A stretch of DNA of 64,000 nucleotides, taken from the NCBI GenBank assembly GCA_038521625.1, contig JBCBKP010000001.1, positions 323,596 through 387,595 of the forward strand, given 5' to 3'. The DNA comes from JBCBKP01 sp038521625. Its GTDB lineage: Bacteria > Planctomycetota > Phycisphaerae > Phycisphaerales > UBA1924. The translations under genes were made by a program, and so were the position numbers. Under the pieces are notes generated by a model that ran no database searches, was not told where the DNA came from, and saw nothing but the letters and a program-made list of their open reading frames with translations. Shown here piece by piece: positions 33,813 through 44,054 of this stretch (its first letter is position 1; every line of letters starts with the position of its first letter).

Positions 33813-33948
33813 CGCGGGTCCTTTAGGCTGGTGTTGTCGGGCGGCGGCCCGAGCCGATCGTCGCGTGCAGGTTTATCGCCCATCCGGGGCGTGCTGTCCA
33901 GTCGGGCGGCGCCCTGAAAGGGCGGGCGGGAAGGATCCCAAGGAACCG

Positions 33949-35037
33949 ATGGCAGGAACAGCCGGCATGACGCAGACCCCCACAGCATCCCAGATCGAGC
34001 AGGCCACGGAGATCGCCGACGCCGCCGACGCCGCCGGCGCCGCGGCGGGTGAGGCGATGGCCTTCGTCCAGGGCCTCCCGTGGGAGGCCCACGCGGTGAT
34101 GGGCGTGTCGGTCGCGGTCGGGCTCGCGCTCTGGCTGTTCGGTCGCAAGCTGGCCAAGGCTGGCGTGTCGCTCGTCGGCGTGCTGACCGGCGCGATGACC
34201 GGGCTGGTTGTCGCGCCGATGTTCGGCGTCGCGACGCTGTTCGAGATCCCGGTCTGGGTCCTCGGCCTGGGCTTCGGGGCGATCGGCGGCCTGATCCTCT
34301 CGCTTCTGCTGCTGAAGTTCGCGGTCGCGGCGCTGGCCGGGGCCGTCTTCGCCCTCGGCGGGATGATGGGCGGCATCGCGTACGTCGAGTCGCGTCCCGG
34401 GCCCGAGCCGGCCCAGGAGGCGGTCGAGATCGAGACGCCCGCGCTCGACGCGGCCAACCAGCGCCAGCGGCTGACGCACCGCGACCCGCGCACCGGCCGC
34501 GAGGTCACCTTCGATCAGCTCGTGCAGAACATCCAGCCCGCCTCGGCCCCGCCGACGATCGCAGCCCCGGACAGCGCCGATCCGGACGGCTCGGACGACA
34601 CCGGCCAGACCGAACAGGCCGAGGGCAACCCGGAGCTGGAGATCGTCGCGGCGCGGATCAGGGCGGTCGCGGCCGAGAGCGCGAGCCTCGTCAAGAGCGA
34701 GTGGGACGACCTGCAGCCCCGCCAGCAGGTGACGGTGGCCGGCACGACGCTGGCAGGTCTGGCGCTCGGTCTGCTGTTCGGCGCGCTGCTCCCGAAACGC
34801 TCGACGGCGATCGTGACGGCGTTCCTCGGCTCGGCGATGTGGCTGACCGGCGGCGTCTGGCTGCTCGAGGTCAGCGGCGTCGAGGCGCTGCGCTCGCTGA
34901 CCGACCGCAGCCCGTCGAGCTGGGCGATCATCTGGGCGGTCGCCGGCGTGGTCGGGCTCTTCGCGCAGTCCTTCGTCTCGTTCCGCAAGAAGAAGTCGAA
35001 GTGGGACGACGACGAGGACGACGACGACGACGAATAG
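33949..35037 (+). CDS. Multi-pass membrane protein with acidic C-terminus
   Basis: A 362-residue protein with about four hydrophobic helices in the first half (VMGVSVAVGLALWLFG, VGVLTGAMTGLVVAPMFG, IPVWVLGLGFGAIGGLILSLLLL, FAVAALAGAVFALGGMMGGIAY), a Pro/Asp/Glu-rich loop of about 110 residues, further helices (VTVAGTTLAGLALGLLFGALLP; AIIWAVAGVVGLFAQSF) and an extremely acidic end (KKKSKWDDDEDDDDDE). The glycine-rich helices resemble TMEM198-like proteins, but I am not certain. AAGGAA precedes ATG 33949. Confidence 0.8.
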   Translation: MAGTAGMTQTPTASQIEQATEIADAADAAGAAAGEAMAFVQGLPWEAHAVMGVSVAVGLALWLFGRKLAKAGVSLVGVLTGAMTGLVVAPMFGVATLFEIPVWVLGLGFGAIGGLILSLLLLKFAVAALAGAVFALGGMMGGIAYVESRPGPEPAQEAVEIETPALDAANQRQRLTHRDPRTGREVTFDQLVQNIQPASAPPTIAAPDSADPDGSDDTGQTEQAEGNPELEIVAARIRAVAAESASLVKSEWDDLQPRQQVTVAGTTLAGLALGLLFGALLPKRSTAIVTAFLGSAMWLTGGVWLLEVSGVEALRSLTDRSPSSWAIIWAVAGVVGLFAQSFVSFRKKKSKWDDDEDDDDDE

Positions 35038-35045
35038 ACCGAAGC

Positions 35046-35074
35046 GGCCGGGGCGCGGCTTGGCGCCTCCGGCC
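35046..35074. terminator. Bidirectional hairpin between convergent genes
   Basis: GGCCGG-GG-CGC pairs with GCG-CC-T-CCGGCC (one bulged T), 8 bases after the membrane-protein stop and 28 before the end of the minus-strand zinc-ribbon gene. Confidence 0.55.
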
Positions 35075-35101
35075 CGAGGAGTCGTTCGCGGCCGCCCGCC
35101 C

Positions 35102-35635
35102 TCAGGCGATCAGCGGCATCTGACGCAATTCGTCGAGCGTCGGGAGCGGCCGGCCCTTGCTGACCAGCAGCGCCGCCCTGTCGGGGTTCAGCCGCCCGAT
35201 TGGGTCGCACGGCACGCGGAACGGACCGCCCTCGACGACGGCGCCCTTGCCGAACGCCATCTCCGGCGCCAGCACGCCGCCCCGCAGGACCGCGCCGTCG
35301 CCGACGCGGACCGGCCCGCCCGAGAGGATCAGCCCGTCGTGCTCGCCGAGGATGGTGACGCCCTCGACGGCGACGCAGACCTTGGCGATCGAGCGGGCGC
35401 GCTTCTCGATCAGGATCGAGCCGCACGAGGCGAGCACGCCGCCCCAGTGGACCATCTTGACGCGGACGTCGCTGAAGGTGAGCGGCCTGTGGCAGACGCG
35501 GCAGGTGCCGGTCTGGGCGTGCACCGACACGCCCATGTCGGCGCCGCAGTGATAGCAGCGGGTCGCGCGCATCGGCACCCGGGCGACGGGGTCGTCGCCG
35601 CCGGCGCGCGCCGCGCGCGAGGCGAGCACGGACAT
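35102..35635 (-). CDS. Zinc-ribbon protein with bactofilin-like beta domain (copy 1)
   Basis: A 177-residue soluble protein. Residues 27-48 form a zinc ribbon (C27-x2-C30, C45-x2-C48); residues about 57-145 are a repetitive beta region (MVHWGGVLASCGSILIEKRA, GEHDGLILSGGPVRVGDGAVLRGGVLAPE) like the right-handed beta helix of bactofilins; the tail FRVPCDPIGRLNPDRAALL is shared with the paralogue at 37786. Lies 31 bases behind a bactofilin gene on the same strand, as does its paralogue. AAAGGAG before the ATG. Role inferred: partner or modifier of the bactofilin polymer. Confidence 0.75.
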   Translation of the reverse strand: MSVLASRAARAGGDDPVARVPMRATRCYHCGADMGVSVHAQTGTCRVCHRPLTFSDVRVKMVHWGGVLASCGSILIEKRARSIAKVCVAVEGVTILGEHDGLILSGGPVRVGDGAVLRGGVLAPEMAFGKGAVVEGGPFRVPCDPIGRLNPDRAALLVSKGRPLPTLDELRQMPLIA

Positions 35636-35666
35636 CGTGCGCTCCTTTCGTCAGCTCGATGCGCCC

Positions 35667-36245
35667 TCAGGCCACGTCTTCGGAGGCGACGCTCTCGGTG
35701 CCGAGACCGCCGGGCTGCGTCTCGGCGGCGACCTGCTCGAGCGTGGTCGGCTCGTGCGTGTCGAGGATCGTGATCGCGCGCCCGGTGGTCTGGACCTCCG
35801 GGGTCGGCTCGACCGTGGTCCCGCGCTTCCAGGGCGGCGTGAGCTCCGCGTCGGCCTCGATCGCCGAGGTAGCGAGCGTGTCGTTCTCGATCTGCTGCGC
35901 GGCGGGGCCGACGCGGCAGGATCCGACGAACGAGGCGCCCTCGGTCACGACGAGCGTGCCCGCGGTGATGTCGCCCGCGACGACCGCGTTGGCGCTGAGC
36001 GTGAGCTGCTGGTTGGCGTTGAGGTCGCCCTTGATCTGACCGTCGATGGTGATCCGCTCGGCCTGGATCGAGGCGGCGCACTCGGCGCCGGCGCCGATCT
36101 GCACCTCGCCGCCCGAGGTGATCTTGCCGTCGAAGCGGCCGAGGATCTGCGCGCCGCGCTCGAACTCCATCTCGCCCTTGATGCGCGTGTCGGGCCCGAT
36201 GACGGTGATCTCGTCGCTGACAGTCGTGCTGGTCGTGGTGGACAT
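35667..36245 (-). CDS. Bactofilin (copy 1)
   Basis: A 192-residue polymer-forming cytoskeletal protein. The central beta-helix domain (about residues 13-120) begins ITVIGPDTRIKGEMEFERGA and shows the 17-19-residue rungs of bactofilins (LGRFDGKITSGGEVQIG, ITIDGQIKGDLNANQQL, VVAGDITAGTLVVTEGASFVG). The C-terminal 70 residues are a Thr/Glu/Pro-rich tail. Bactofilins polymerise without nucleotide and localise envelope enzymes. GAGGAG precedes ATG 36245. Operon with the zinc-ribbon protein downstream. Confidence 0.92.
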   Translation of the reverse strand: MSTTTSTTVSDEITVIGPDTRIKGEMEFERGAQILGRFDGKITSGGEVQIGAGAECAASIQAERITIDGQIKGDLNANQQLTLSANAVVAGDITAGTLVVTEGASFVGSCRVGPAAQQIENDTLATSAIEADAELTPPWKRGTTVEPTPEVQTTGRAITILDTHEPTTLEQVAAETQPGGLGTESVASEDVA

Positions 36246-36687
36246 GATCGACTCCTCGATGCTCGCGGCGTCTGCCCGGGCCGGGGCGCGAGCCCCTCGA
36301 CGTCCCGTCTGTGCCGCCCCGCGTCTCCCGCGGGAATCGAGCGGGACGCGGGTGGGCGCCCTCGCTCAGGTGGGGTCTCGCTGGCGCAAGGAGACCGCGC
36401 GGCGACGCCCGGCGTCGCCGCGTTGATCGCGGCCTCATCACGTTCGGTCTGGGCCCGAGGCTCCGAGCACCCCGGGCGACCCCCTCGATCGGCCCCCCGG
36501 GCCGGCGGCGATTGAAATCGGGGTGCGTGATCGGTGGGTCCGCAACGCGCGGCCCCTGCGCCCGCCCGGACCGGGTGGGCGAAGATCGCCGCGGATTCCG
36601 CGCGGCCCGTGTCGGTCGGGCGGCCCGGACGACGCGAGTGATGCAGCGGGGCCGCTCCCCGGGCCCGCGTGCTCACCGGAGGATCTC
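36246..36687. other. 442-bp divergent region, bactofilin/GDSL esterase
   Basis: No gene seen. It holds the strong palindrome at 36398-36422 and must carry promoters for both neighbours; a GGAGG ribosome site for the esterase lies at its right end (36679-36683). Confidence 0.6.
36398..36422. other. Perfect 11-bp inverted repeat with 3-base loop
   Basis: CGCGGCGACGC-CCG-GCGTCGCCGCG. It lies between divergent starts, so a terminator role is unlikely; it may be a regulatory palindrome or RNA hairpin in the leader of either transcript. Confidence 0.6.
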
Positions 36688-37755
36688 ATGGACACCAACC
36701 CGATCGATCGACAACCGCTCTGCAATGCGTTTGTAAGGGTGATGGCCCTGACGCTCGTTGCGCTCGCCTCGGCGAGCGAGGCGGCCTGTCAGAGCGGCTA
36801 CACGCGGCTGGTCGTGTTCGGCGACAGCCTGAGCGACTACCGGGACTCGGTGCCAAACTCGGGCACCCCCACGGGCCTCGTCCAGTTCGACGCACGGGCC
36901 TCGAACGGCTTCCTGTGGTGCGAGCTCGTCTCCCAGAGGCTCGGCGTGCCGATCGACAACCCGGCGGTCAGCGGCTCGAGCGCGATCGACGTGATCGAGT
37001 CGCAGGTGCCGCTGTACCTCGGCGGCGGCTCGCCGGATCCGGACGCGCTGTTCGCGATCATGACGAGCGGCAACGATCTGCTCCGCGCGGTCGGGCCGTC
37101 CGCGGAGGCCTCGACCCAAGAGCGCGAGAGCTTCGCGGGCGCGATCGCGGACAACATCGAGCGGTCCGTGCGGGCGCTCGCCGCGGCGGGGGCGCGGAGC
37201 TTCCTGGTCAGCAACGCGCTCGACGTCGCGCGCACCCCCGAGATCCTCTCCGAGGCCGCGCCCCAACGCGCGGCGGTCCGTGACGTCGCGCAGCGCATCA
37301 ACGCGCGGCTCGCGACCGCGCTGCCGGCGCTCGCCGCCGAGCTCGGCGTGGAGATCGTCGCGTACGACTTCTTCGGATTCCTCGACGACGTGGCGACCGA
37401 TCCAGCGTCGTTCGGACTCCAGAACGTGACCGGGCCGCTGATGATCGAGGAGACCGAGATGATCGTCGGCGACCCGGCGGTCTACTTCTGGTGGGACGGG
37501 GTGCACCCCTCCGGCACCGGCCATCGCCTGCTCGCCGACGACATCATGCAGACACTCGGCGCGGCCGGGTGCAGCGCCGCAGACCTCGCGGCGCCCTTCG
37601 GCGTGCTGAGCCAGACCGACGTCGACGCGTTCGTCTCGGCGTTCTTCGCGGCCGACCCGGGCGTCGCCTCGCTCGCGCCGCCCGCCTCCGTCGTCAGCCA
37701 GGCCGACGTCGACGCGTTCGTCGGGCTGTTCTTCGCCGGCTGCCCGCAAGCCTGA
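36688..37755 (+). CDS. Secreted GDSL/SGNH esterase with C-terminal sorting-like tail
   Basis: A 355-residue exported hydrolase: signal segment around residues 13-33, GDSL block I LVVFGDSLSDY with the nucleophile Ser, block III TSGNDLLR, and block V WWDGVHPSGTGHRLL with catalytic Asp and His. The 61-residue tail (37570-37755; CSAADLAAPFGVLSQTDVDA and VVSQADVDAFVGLFFAGC) is the one also found on the protein at 24793. The family hydrolyses esters of lipids or polysaccharides; substrate unknown. GGAGG 4-8 bases before ATG 36688. It sits between the two bactofilin cassettes on the opposite strand. Confidence 0.88.
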   Translation: MDTNPIDRQPLCNAFVRVMALTLVALASASEAACQSGYTRLVVFGDSLSDYRDSVPNSGTPTGLVQFDARASNGFLWCELVSQRLGVPIDNPAVSGSSAIDVIESQVPLYLGGGSPDPDALFAIMTSGNDLLRAVGPSAEASTQERESFAGAIADNIERSVRALAAAGARSFLVSNALDVARTPEILSEAAPQRAAVRDVAQRINARLATALPALAAELGVEIVAYDFFGFLDDVATDPASFGLQNVTGPLMIEETEMIVGDPAVYFWWDGVHPSGTGHRLLADDIMQTLGAAGCSAADLAAPFGVLSQTDVDAFVSAFFAADPGVASLAPPASVVSQADVDAFVGLFFAGCPQA

Positions 37756-37785
37756 GCGAGAAGACGCCCGTCGCTTCGGCCCGAG

Positions 37786-38349
37786 CTAAGCGCGTCGGCG
37801 CCGGCGGGGCCGCTCGCCCTCGACCGGGTCGGTCTCGCCCCGGAGCTCGGCCAGCGACGGCAGCGGCTTGCCCTTGCTCACCAGCAGCGCCGCGCGCTCG
37901 GGGTCGAGGCGCCCGAGCGGGTCGCAGGGGATCCGGAACGGGTCGCCCTCGATGACCGCGTCGGGCCCGAAGACGAACTCGGGCGCGATCACGCCGCCGC
38001 GGAGCACGCCGCCCGATGAGAGCTGGACCGGCCCGCCGGAGATGATCAGGCCCTCGTGCTCGCCGTGGATGATCACGCCGCCGGATGCGATGGTGACCTT
38101 GGTGATCGCGCGTCCGCGACGCTGGACGGTGATCGTGCCGCAGGAGGCGAGCACGCCGCCCCAGTGGACGTTCTTGATCACCTGGTCGGGCACGACGAGA
38201 CGCTTCTGGCAGCTCGAGCAGAAGCTGCTCTGGGCGCGCACCGCGACCTTGATCGTCGCGCCGCACAGATAGCAGCGGACGAACCGTTCGGGTGTCGTGC
38301 GCGGGCGTTCCTGAGAGCCGTCCGCGCGGCGTGTCCGCAGCGCCGACAA
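37786..38349 (-). CDS. Zinc-ribbon protein with bactofilin-like beta domain (copy 2)
   Basis: A 187-residue paralogue of the protein at 35102: zinc ribbon C26-x2-C29 and C44-x2-C47, then NVHWGGVLASCGTITVQRRG, GEHEGLIISGGPVQLSSGGV, FRIPCDPLGRLDPERAALL, all alignable with copy 1, and an Arg-rich C-terminus (GERPRRRRRA). The start is TTG 38349 with a strong AAGGAGG site 7 bases upstream. It follows a bactofilin gene by 47 bases, as in copy 1. Confidence 0.75.
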   Translation of the reverse strand: MSALRTRRADGSQERPRTTPERFVRCYLCGATIKVAVRAQSSFCSSCQKRLVVPDQVIKNVHWGGVLASCGTITVQRRGRAITKVTIASGGVIIHGEHEGLIISGGPVQLSSGGVLRGGVIAPEFVFGPDAVIEGDPFRIPCDPLGRLDPERAALLVSKGKPLPSLAELRGETDPVEGERPRRRRRA

Positions 38350-38396
38350 GGCCGACCTCCTTCAGCTCGGCGAGAGATGTCTCGGGACGACGCGGG

Positions 38397-38888
38397 TCAG
38401 GCGCGGGCGGCTCGGCGCGCCGTCTTGCGGGCCGGCGGCGTGGGGGCCTCGTCCTCGTCCTCCTCGTCGAGATCGACGGCCGGGGTCGTGCTCGGCTTGA
38501 CCTCGGTGACGGCGGCGCGGATCTCCGAGACGCTGCCCGAGCCGGCGAGCTTCTCCGCCGCGGGGCCGACGGCGACCTGGCCGACGAACGAGGCGCCCTC
38601 GGCGACGACGAGCGTGCCCGCCTTGATGTCGCCGTGGACGGCGGCCTGGGCGTTCAGCGTCAGCAGCGAGCCGGCCTGCAGGTTGCCGCGGACGGTCCCG
38701 TCGATGACGACCTTGTCGGCCTCGATGTCCGCCTCGCAGACGGCCGTCTCGCCGATCTGAACCTCACCCTTCGAGGCGATCCGCCCGTCGAAGCGGCCGA
38801 GGATGCGAGCGCCCTTGTCGAACTCCATCTCACCCTTGATCTTCGTGTCGGGGCCGATCACCGTAAGGTTGCTGTTCGTGGTCGCCAT
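38397..38888 (-). CDS. Bactofilin (copy 2)
   Basis: A 163-residue paralogue of the bactofilin at 35667, with the same beginning (LTVIGPDTKIKGEMEFDKGA) and rung pattern (LGRFDGRIASKGEVQIG, VVIDGTVRGNLQAGSLL, AVHGDIKAGTLVVAEGASFVG), then an acidic stretch (VDLDEEDEDEAP) and a short basic end (ARKTARRAARA). GAAGGAG precedes ATG 38888. Together with the zinc-ribbon gene it forms the second copy of the cassette. Confidence 0.92.
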   Translation of the reverse strand: MATTNSNLTVIGPDTKIKGEMEFDKGARILGRFDGRIASKGEVQIGETAVCEADIEADKVVIDGTVRGNLQAGSLLTLNAQAAVHGDIKAGTLVVAEGASFVGQVAVGPAAEKLAGSGSVSEIRAAVTEVKPSTTPAVDLDEEDEDEAPTPPARKTARRAARA

Positions 38889-39126
38889 CGCGCGTCGCTC
38901 CTTCGAGTTGGTTCGTTGGGCCCCGTGGCCGGCGGTCCTCCCTCAGGCCCGCCGGTCCGGTCTGCTTCCTGCTTCTTTCCCGCGGATCGCCGAGCGAATC
39001 TCGGCCACGCCGCTTCGGCGCACCCACGCGCCGGGCAACCATGATAGTGATCCGCGTCGGACCGGCGTCGGCCGATAACCCCTGCATTTCGTGATCTGTG
39101 GGCGGCGCGTGGACATCCGTTCCCGG

Positions 39127-39132
39127 TAGGCT
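39127..39132 (+). promoter_or_regulatory. Putative -10 of the leaderless terC gene
   Basis: TAGGCT, nine bases before ATG 39142; no Shine-Dalgarno sequence in between. Confidence 0.45.
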
Positions 39133-39141
39133 CGCCGCCCG

Positions 39142-39978
39142 ATGGCACTCGAATCCCTGGCCGAGCTCATCCCGCCGACCCTCGCGGTCCTCGAGGAGGC
39201 CGCCCCGGCCGTCGCCGAGGGCGAGGGCGGGCCGACGCCGTTTTTCTCGCCGAAGGGGCTGATCGCGCTCGTCACGCTCTCCGCCCTCGAGATCGTGCTG
39301 GGCATCGACAACATCGTGTTCATCGCGATCGTGACCGGGAAGCTGCCCGAGCACCAGCGGGCCAAGGCCCGGAGCATCGGGCTGCTGCTCGCGATGGGCA
39401 TGCGGATCGCCCTGCTCTTCGCGATCGCCTGGGTGCTCTCCCTGAGCGAGCCGCTGTTCTCGATCGGCGCGAACGAGATCAGCATCAAGGACCTGATCCT
39501 GCTGCTCGGCGGCTTCTTCCTGATCGGCAAGAGCGTGTGGGAGATCCGCCACCTCGTCACACCGCACGCCGGGCACGCCGCGGGCGAGTCGAAGCGCGGC
39601 ATGTCGCTCTCGACCGCGATCGTGCAGATCCTGATCCTCGACGCCGTCTTCTCGATCGACAGCGTGATCACCGCCGCGGGCATGACAGACAACATCCTGA
39701 TCATGATCACCGCCGTCATGATCTCGATCGGCGTGATGCTCGCCTTCGCGGGCCCGGTGAGCCGCTTCGTCGAGCGCCACCCCGAGGTCAAGGTGCTGGC
39801 GCTGGCGTTCCTGATCCTGATCGGCGTGCTGCTGCTCGCGGAAGGCTGGGGCGAGCACCTGGACCGGAACTACGTCTACGTCGCCATGGGCTTCGCGCTG
39901 ACCGTCGATCTTCTGCAGATGCGCCAGGTGGGTGTGAGCAAGGCGTCGGCCGCCGGTGGGGCGACGGACGCGGAGTGA
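39142..39978 (+). CDS. TerC-family integral membrane protein
   Basis: A 278-residue protein with about seven helices and the TerC hallmarks: LSALEIVLGIDNIVFIAIV with the conserved Glu and Asp in the first core helix, MGMRIALLFAIAWV, DLILLLGGFFLIGKSVWEI, and the repeated motif ILDAVFSIDSVITAAGM. TerC proteins are linked to metal (manganese) export and metal loading of secreted enzymes, and historically to tellurite resistance. Apparently leaderless. Convergent with acnA; only six bases separate the stops. Confidence 0.93.
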   Translation: MALESLAELIPPTLAVLEEAAPAVAEGEGGPTPFFSPKGLIALVTLSALEIVLGIDNIVFIAIVTGKLPEHQRAKARSIGLLLAMGMRIALLFAIAWVLSLSEPLFSIGANEISIKDLILLLGGFFLIGKSVWEIRHLVTPHAGHAAGESKRGMSLSTAIVQILILDAVFSIDSVITAAGMTDNILIMITAVMISIGVMLAFAGPVSRFVERHPEVKVLALAFLILIGVLLLAEGWGEHLDRNYVYVAMGFALTVDLLQMRQVGVSKASAAGGATDAE

Positions 39979-39984
39979 TCGGTC

Positions 39985-42768
<2,784 letters not shown>

Positions 42769-42860
42769 GTGGTCTCCTTTGCGGCTGAGACACTCTAGAA
42801 GGGGTCCGTTCCCGGATCCCGTCCGCCCGGAAAACCGCAAAAAACACGACGCAGAGCAAT

Positions 42861-42886
42861 ACATGCATCTGCATATGCATATACAT
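42861..42886. promoter_or_regulatory. AT-rich alternating purine-pyrimidine block with TGCATATGCA palindrome
   Basis: Two alternating runs (42861-42868 and 42870-42886) with ATGCAT twice and a perfect 10-bp palindrome TGCATATGCA (42870-42879), between the divergent acnA and MBL-fold starts. Strikingly unlike the GC-rich surroundings; a promoter/operator for one or both genes is inferred. Confidence 0.45.
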
Positions 42887-42941
42887 CAATTACAAGCCAG
42901 CCCACGCACCGCCCGACCCCGGGCGCCCCAAGGAGGCCGAC

Positions 42942-43997
42942 ATGACCAACGCACGCACGCCGTCACGCCGCACGACCGCCGCCCGCCCAGCCGCCGCCCT
43001 CGTCCTCGCAGCCGCCTCGGCGGGGGCGCTCGCCCAGACCGAAACGTCCCGGCGCGGCGTCGTCGGATTCCTCGACCGAGCCCCCTCCGGGTTCATCGCG
43101 CCCCCGATCGACCCGACCGGGTCCGACCTCGTCACCCAAGAGCTCGCGCCGGGCGTCTACGCCCTCGTGAACACCAAACCCCCCGCCGACAACTCCGGCT
43201 TCGTCGTCGGCGAGCACGGCGTGCTCGTGATCGACAGCCACCTCACCCGCGAGATGGCCGAACTGATCCAGACCCGCGTCCGCGAGGTGACCGACAAGCC
43301 GATCCTCTACCTGGTCAACACCAACTACCACGGCGATCACACCTACGGCAACGCATGGTTCCCCGACGAGACCGTGATCATCGGCCACGAGGAGACCAGG
43401 CGGCTGATGGACGAGCTCCGCTCCGACGAGCTCCGCACGATGATCGCCGCGGCCCGCGGGCGATCGGTGCTCGGCCAGGTCGAGATCCGGCTCCCCGACG
43501 TCACCTTCACCGACCGCATGACCATCGACCTCGGCGGCAGGATCGTCGAGATCCACCACTTCGGCCACGCCAACACGCCGGGCGACGCGGTCGTCTTCGT
43601 GCCCGAGGCCTCGGTCGCCTGGACCGGCAACTTCGTGATCGGCGAGGGCTTCATCCCGCCGCTGCTCGACGGGCGCCCGCGCGACTACCTCAACACGCTC
43701 GCGGCGTTCTCCGCCGAGCTCTCGCCGCGCACGATCATCCCGGGCCACGGCCTGCCGACCGATCACGAGCACGTCGGCATGAACCTGAACTACCTCAACG
43801 ACCTGCTCGCCGGCGTCGAGGACGCGCGGGCCCGAGGGCTGACGCTCGAGCAGACGCTCGCCGAGTTCGAGCTGCCGGCCGCGTACCGGTTCGAGGCGGG
43901 CACGCCATTCGAGCCCTTCGACCCGTTCGTCGCCGGCCTGCACCGGCTGCACGTCAAGGACGCCTACCTCGAGGCCGAGGCGCTCGGGGGCGAGTGA
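42942..43997 (+). CDS. Exported metallo-beta-lactamase-fold protein
   Basis: A 351-residue protein with an Arg-containing signal peptide (SRRTTAARPAAALVLAAASA, residues 9-28) and an MBL fold like the SoxH/quinoprotein-relay-associated group. The metal motif reads NTNYHGDHTYGN, so the first His of HxHxDH is Asn; GHANTPGDAVVF supplies a later His, WTGNFV has Asn where the bridging Asp usually is, and PGHG is kept. Metal content and activity are therefore doubtful. AAGGAGG 6 bases before ATG 42942. Confidence 0.85.
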   Translation: MTNARTPSRRTTAARPAAALVLAAASAGALAQTETSRRGVVGFLDRAPSGFIAPPIDPTGSDLVTQELAPGVYALVNTKPPADNSGFVVGEHGVLVIDSHLTREMAELIQTRVREVTDKPILYLVNTNYHGDHTYGNAWFPDETVIIGHEETRRLMDELRSDELRTMIAAARGRSVLGQVEIRLPDVTFTDRMTIDLGGRIVEIHHFGHANTPGDAVVFVPEASVAWTGNFVIGEGFIPPLLDGRPRDYLNTLAAFSAELSPRTIIPGHGLPTDHEHVGMNLNYLNDLLAGVEDARARGLTLEQTLAEFELPAAYRFEAGTPFEPFDPFVAGLHRLHVKDAYLEAEALGGE

Positions 43998-44013
43998 CCG
44001 AGCGACGTCTCCT

Positions 44014-44051
44014 GCCGAGGCCCGCGCGGGGCGGTCCCGTCGGGCCTCGGC
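44014..44051. terminator. Bidirectional terminator-like hairpin
   Basis: Perfect 11-bp arms GCCGAGGCCCG (44014-44024) and CGGGCCTCGGC (44041-44051) in the 57-bp gap between the convergent MBL-fold and ketoacyl-synthase genes. Confidence 0.65.
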
Positions 44052-44054
44052 CCT

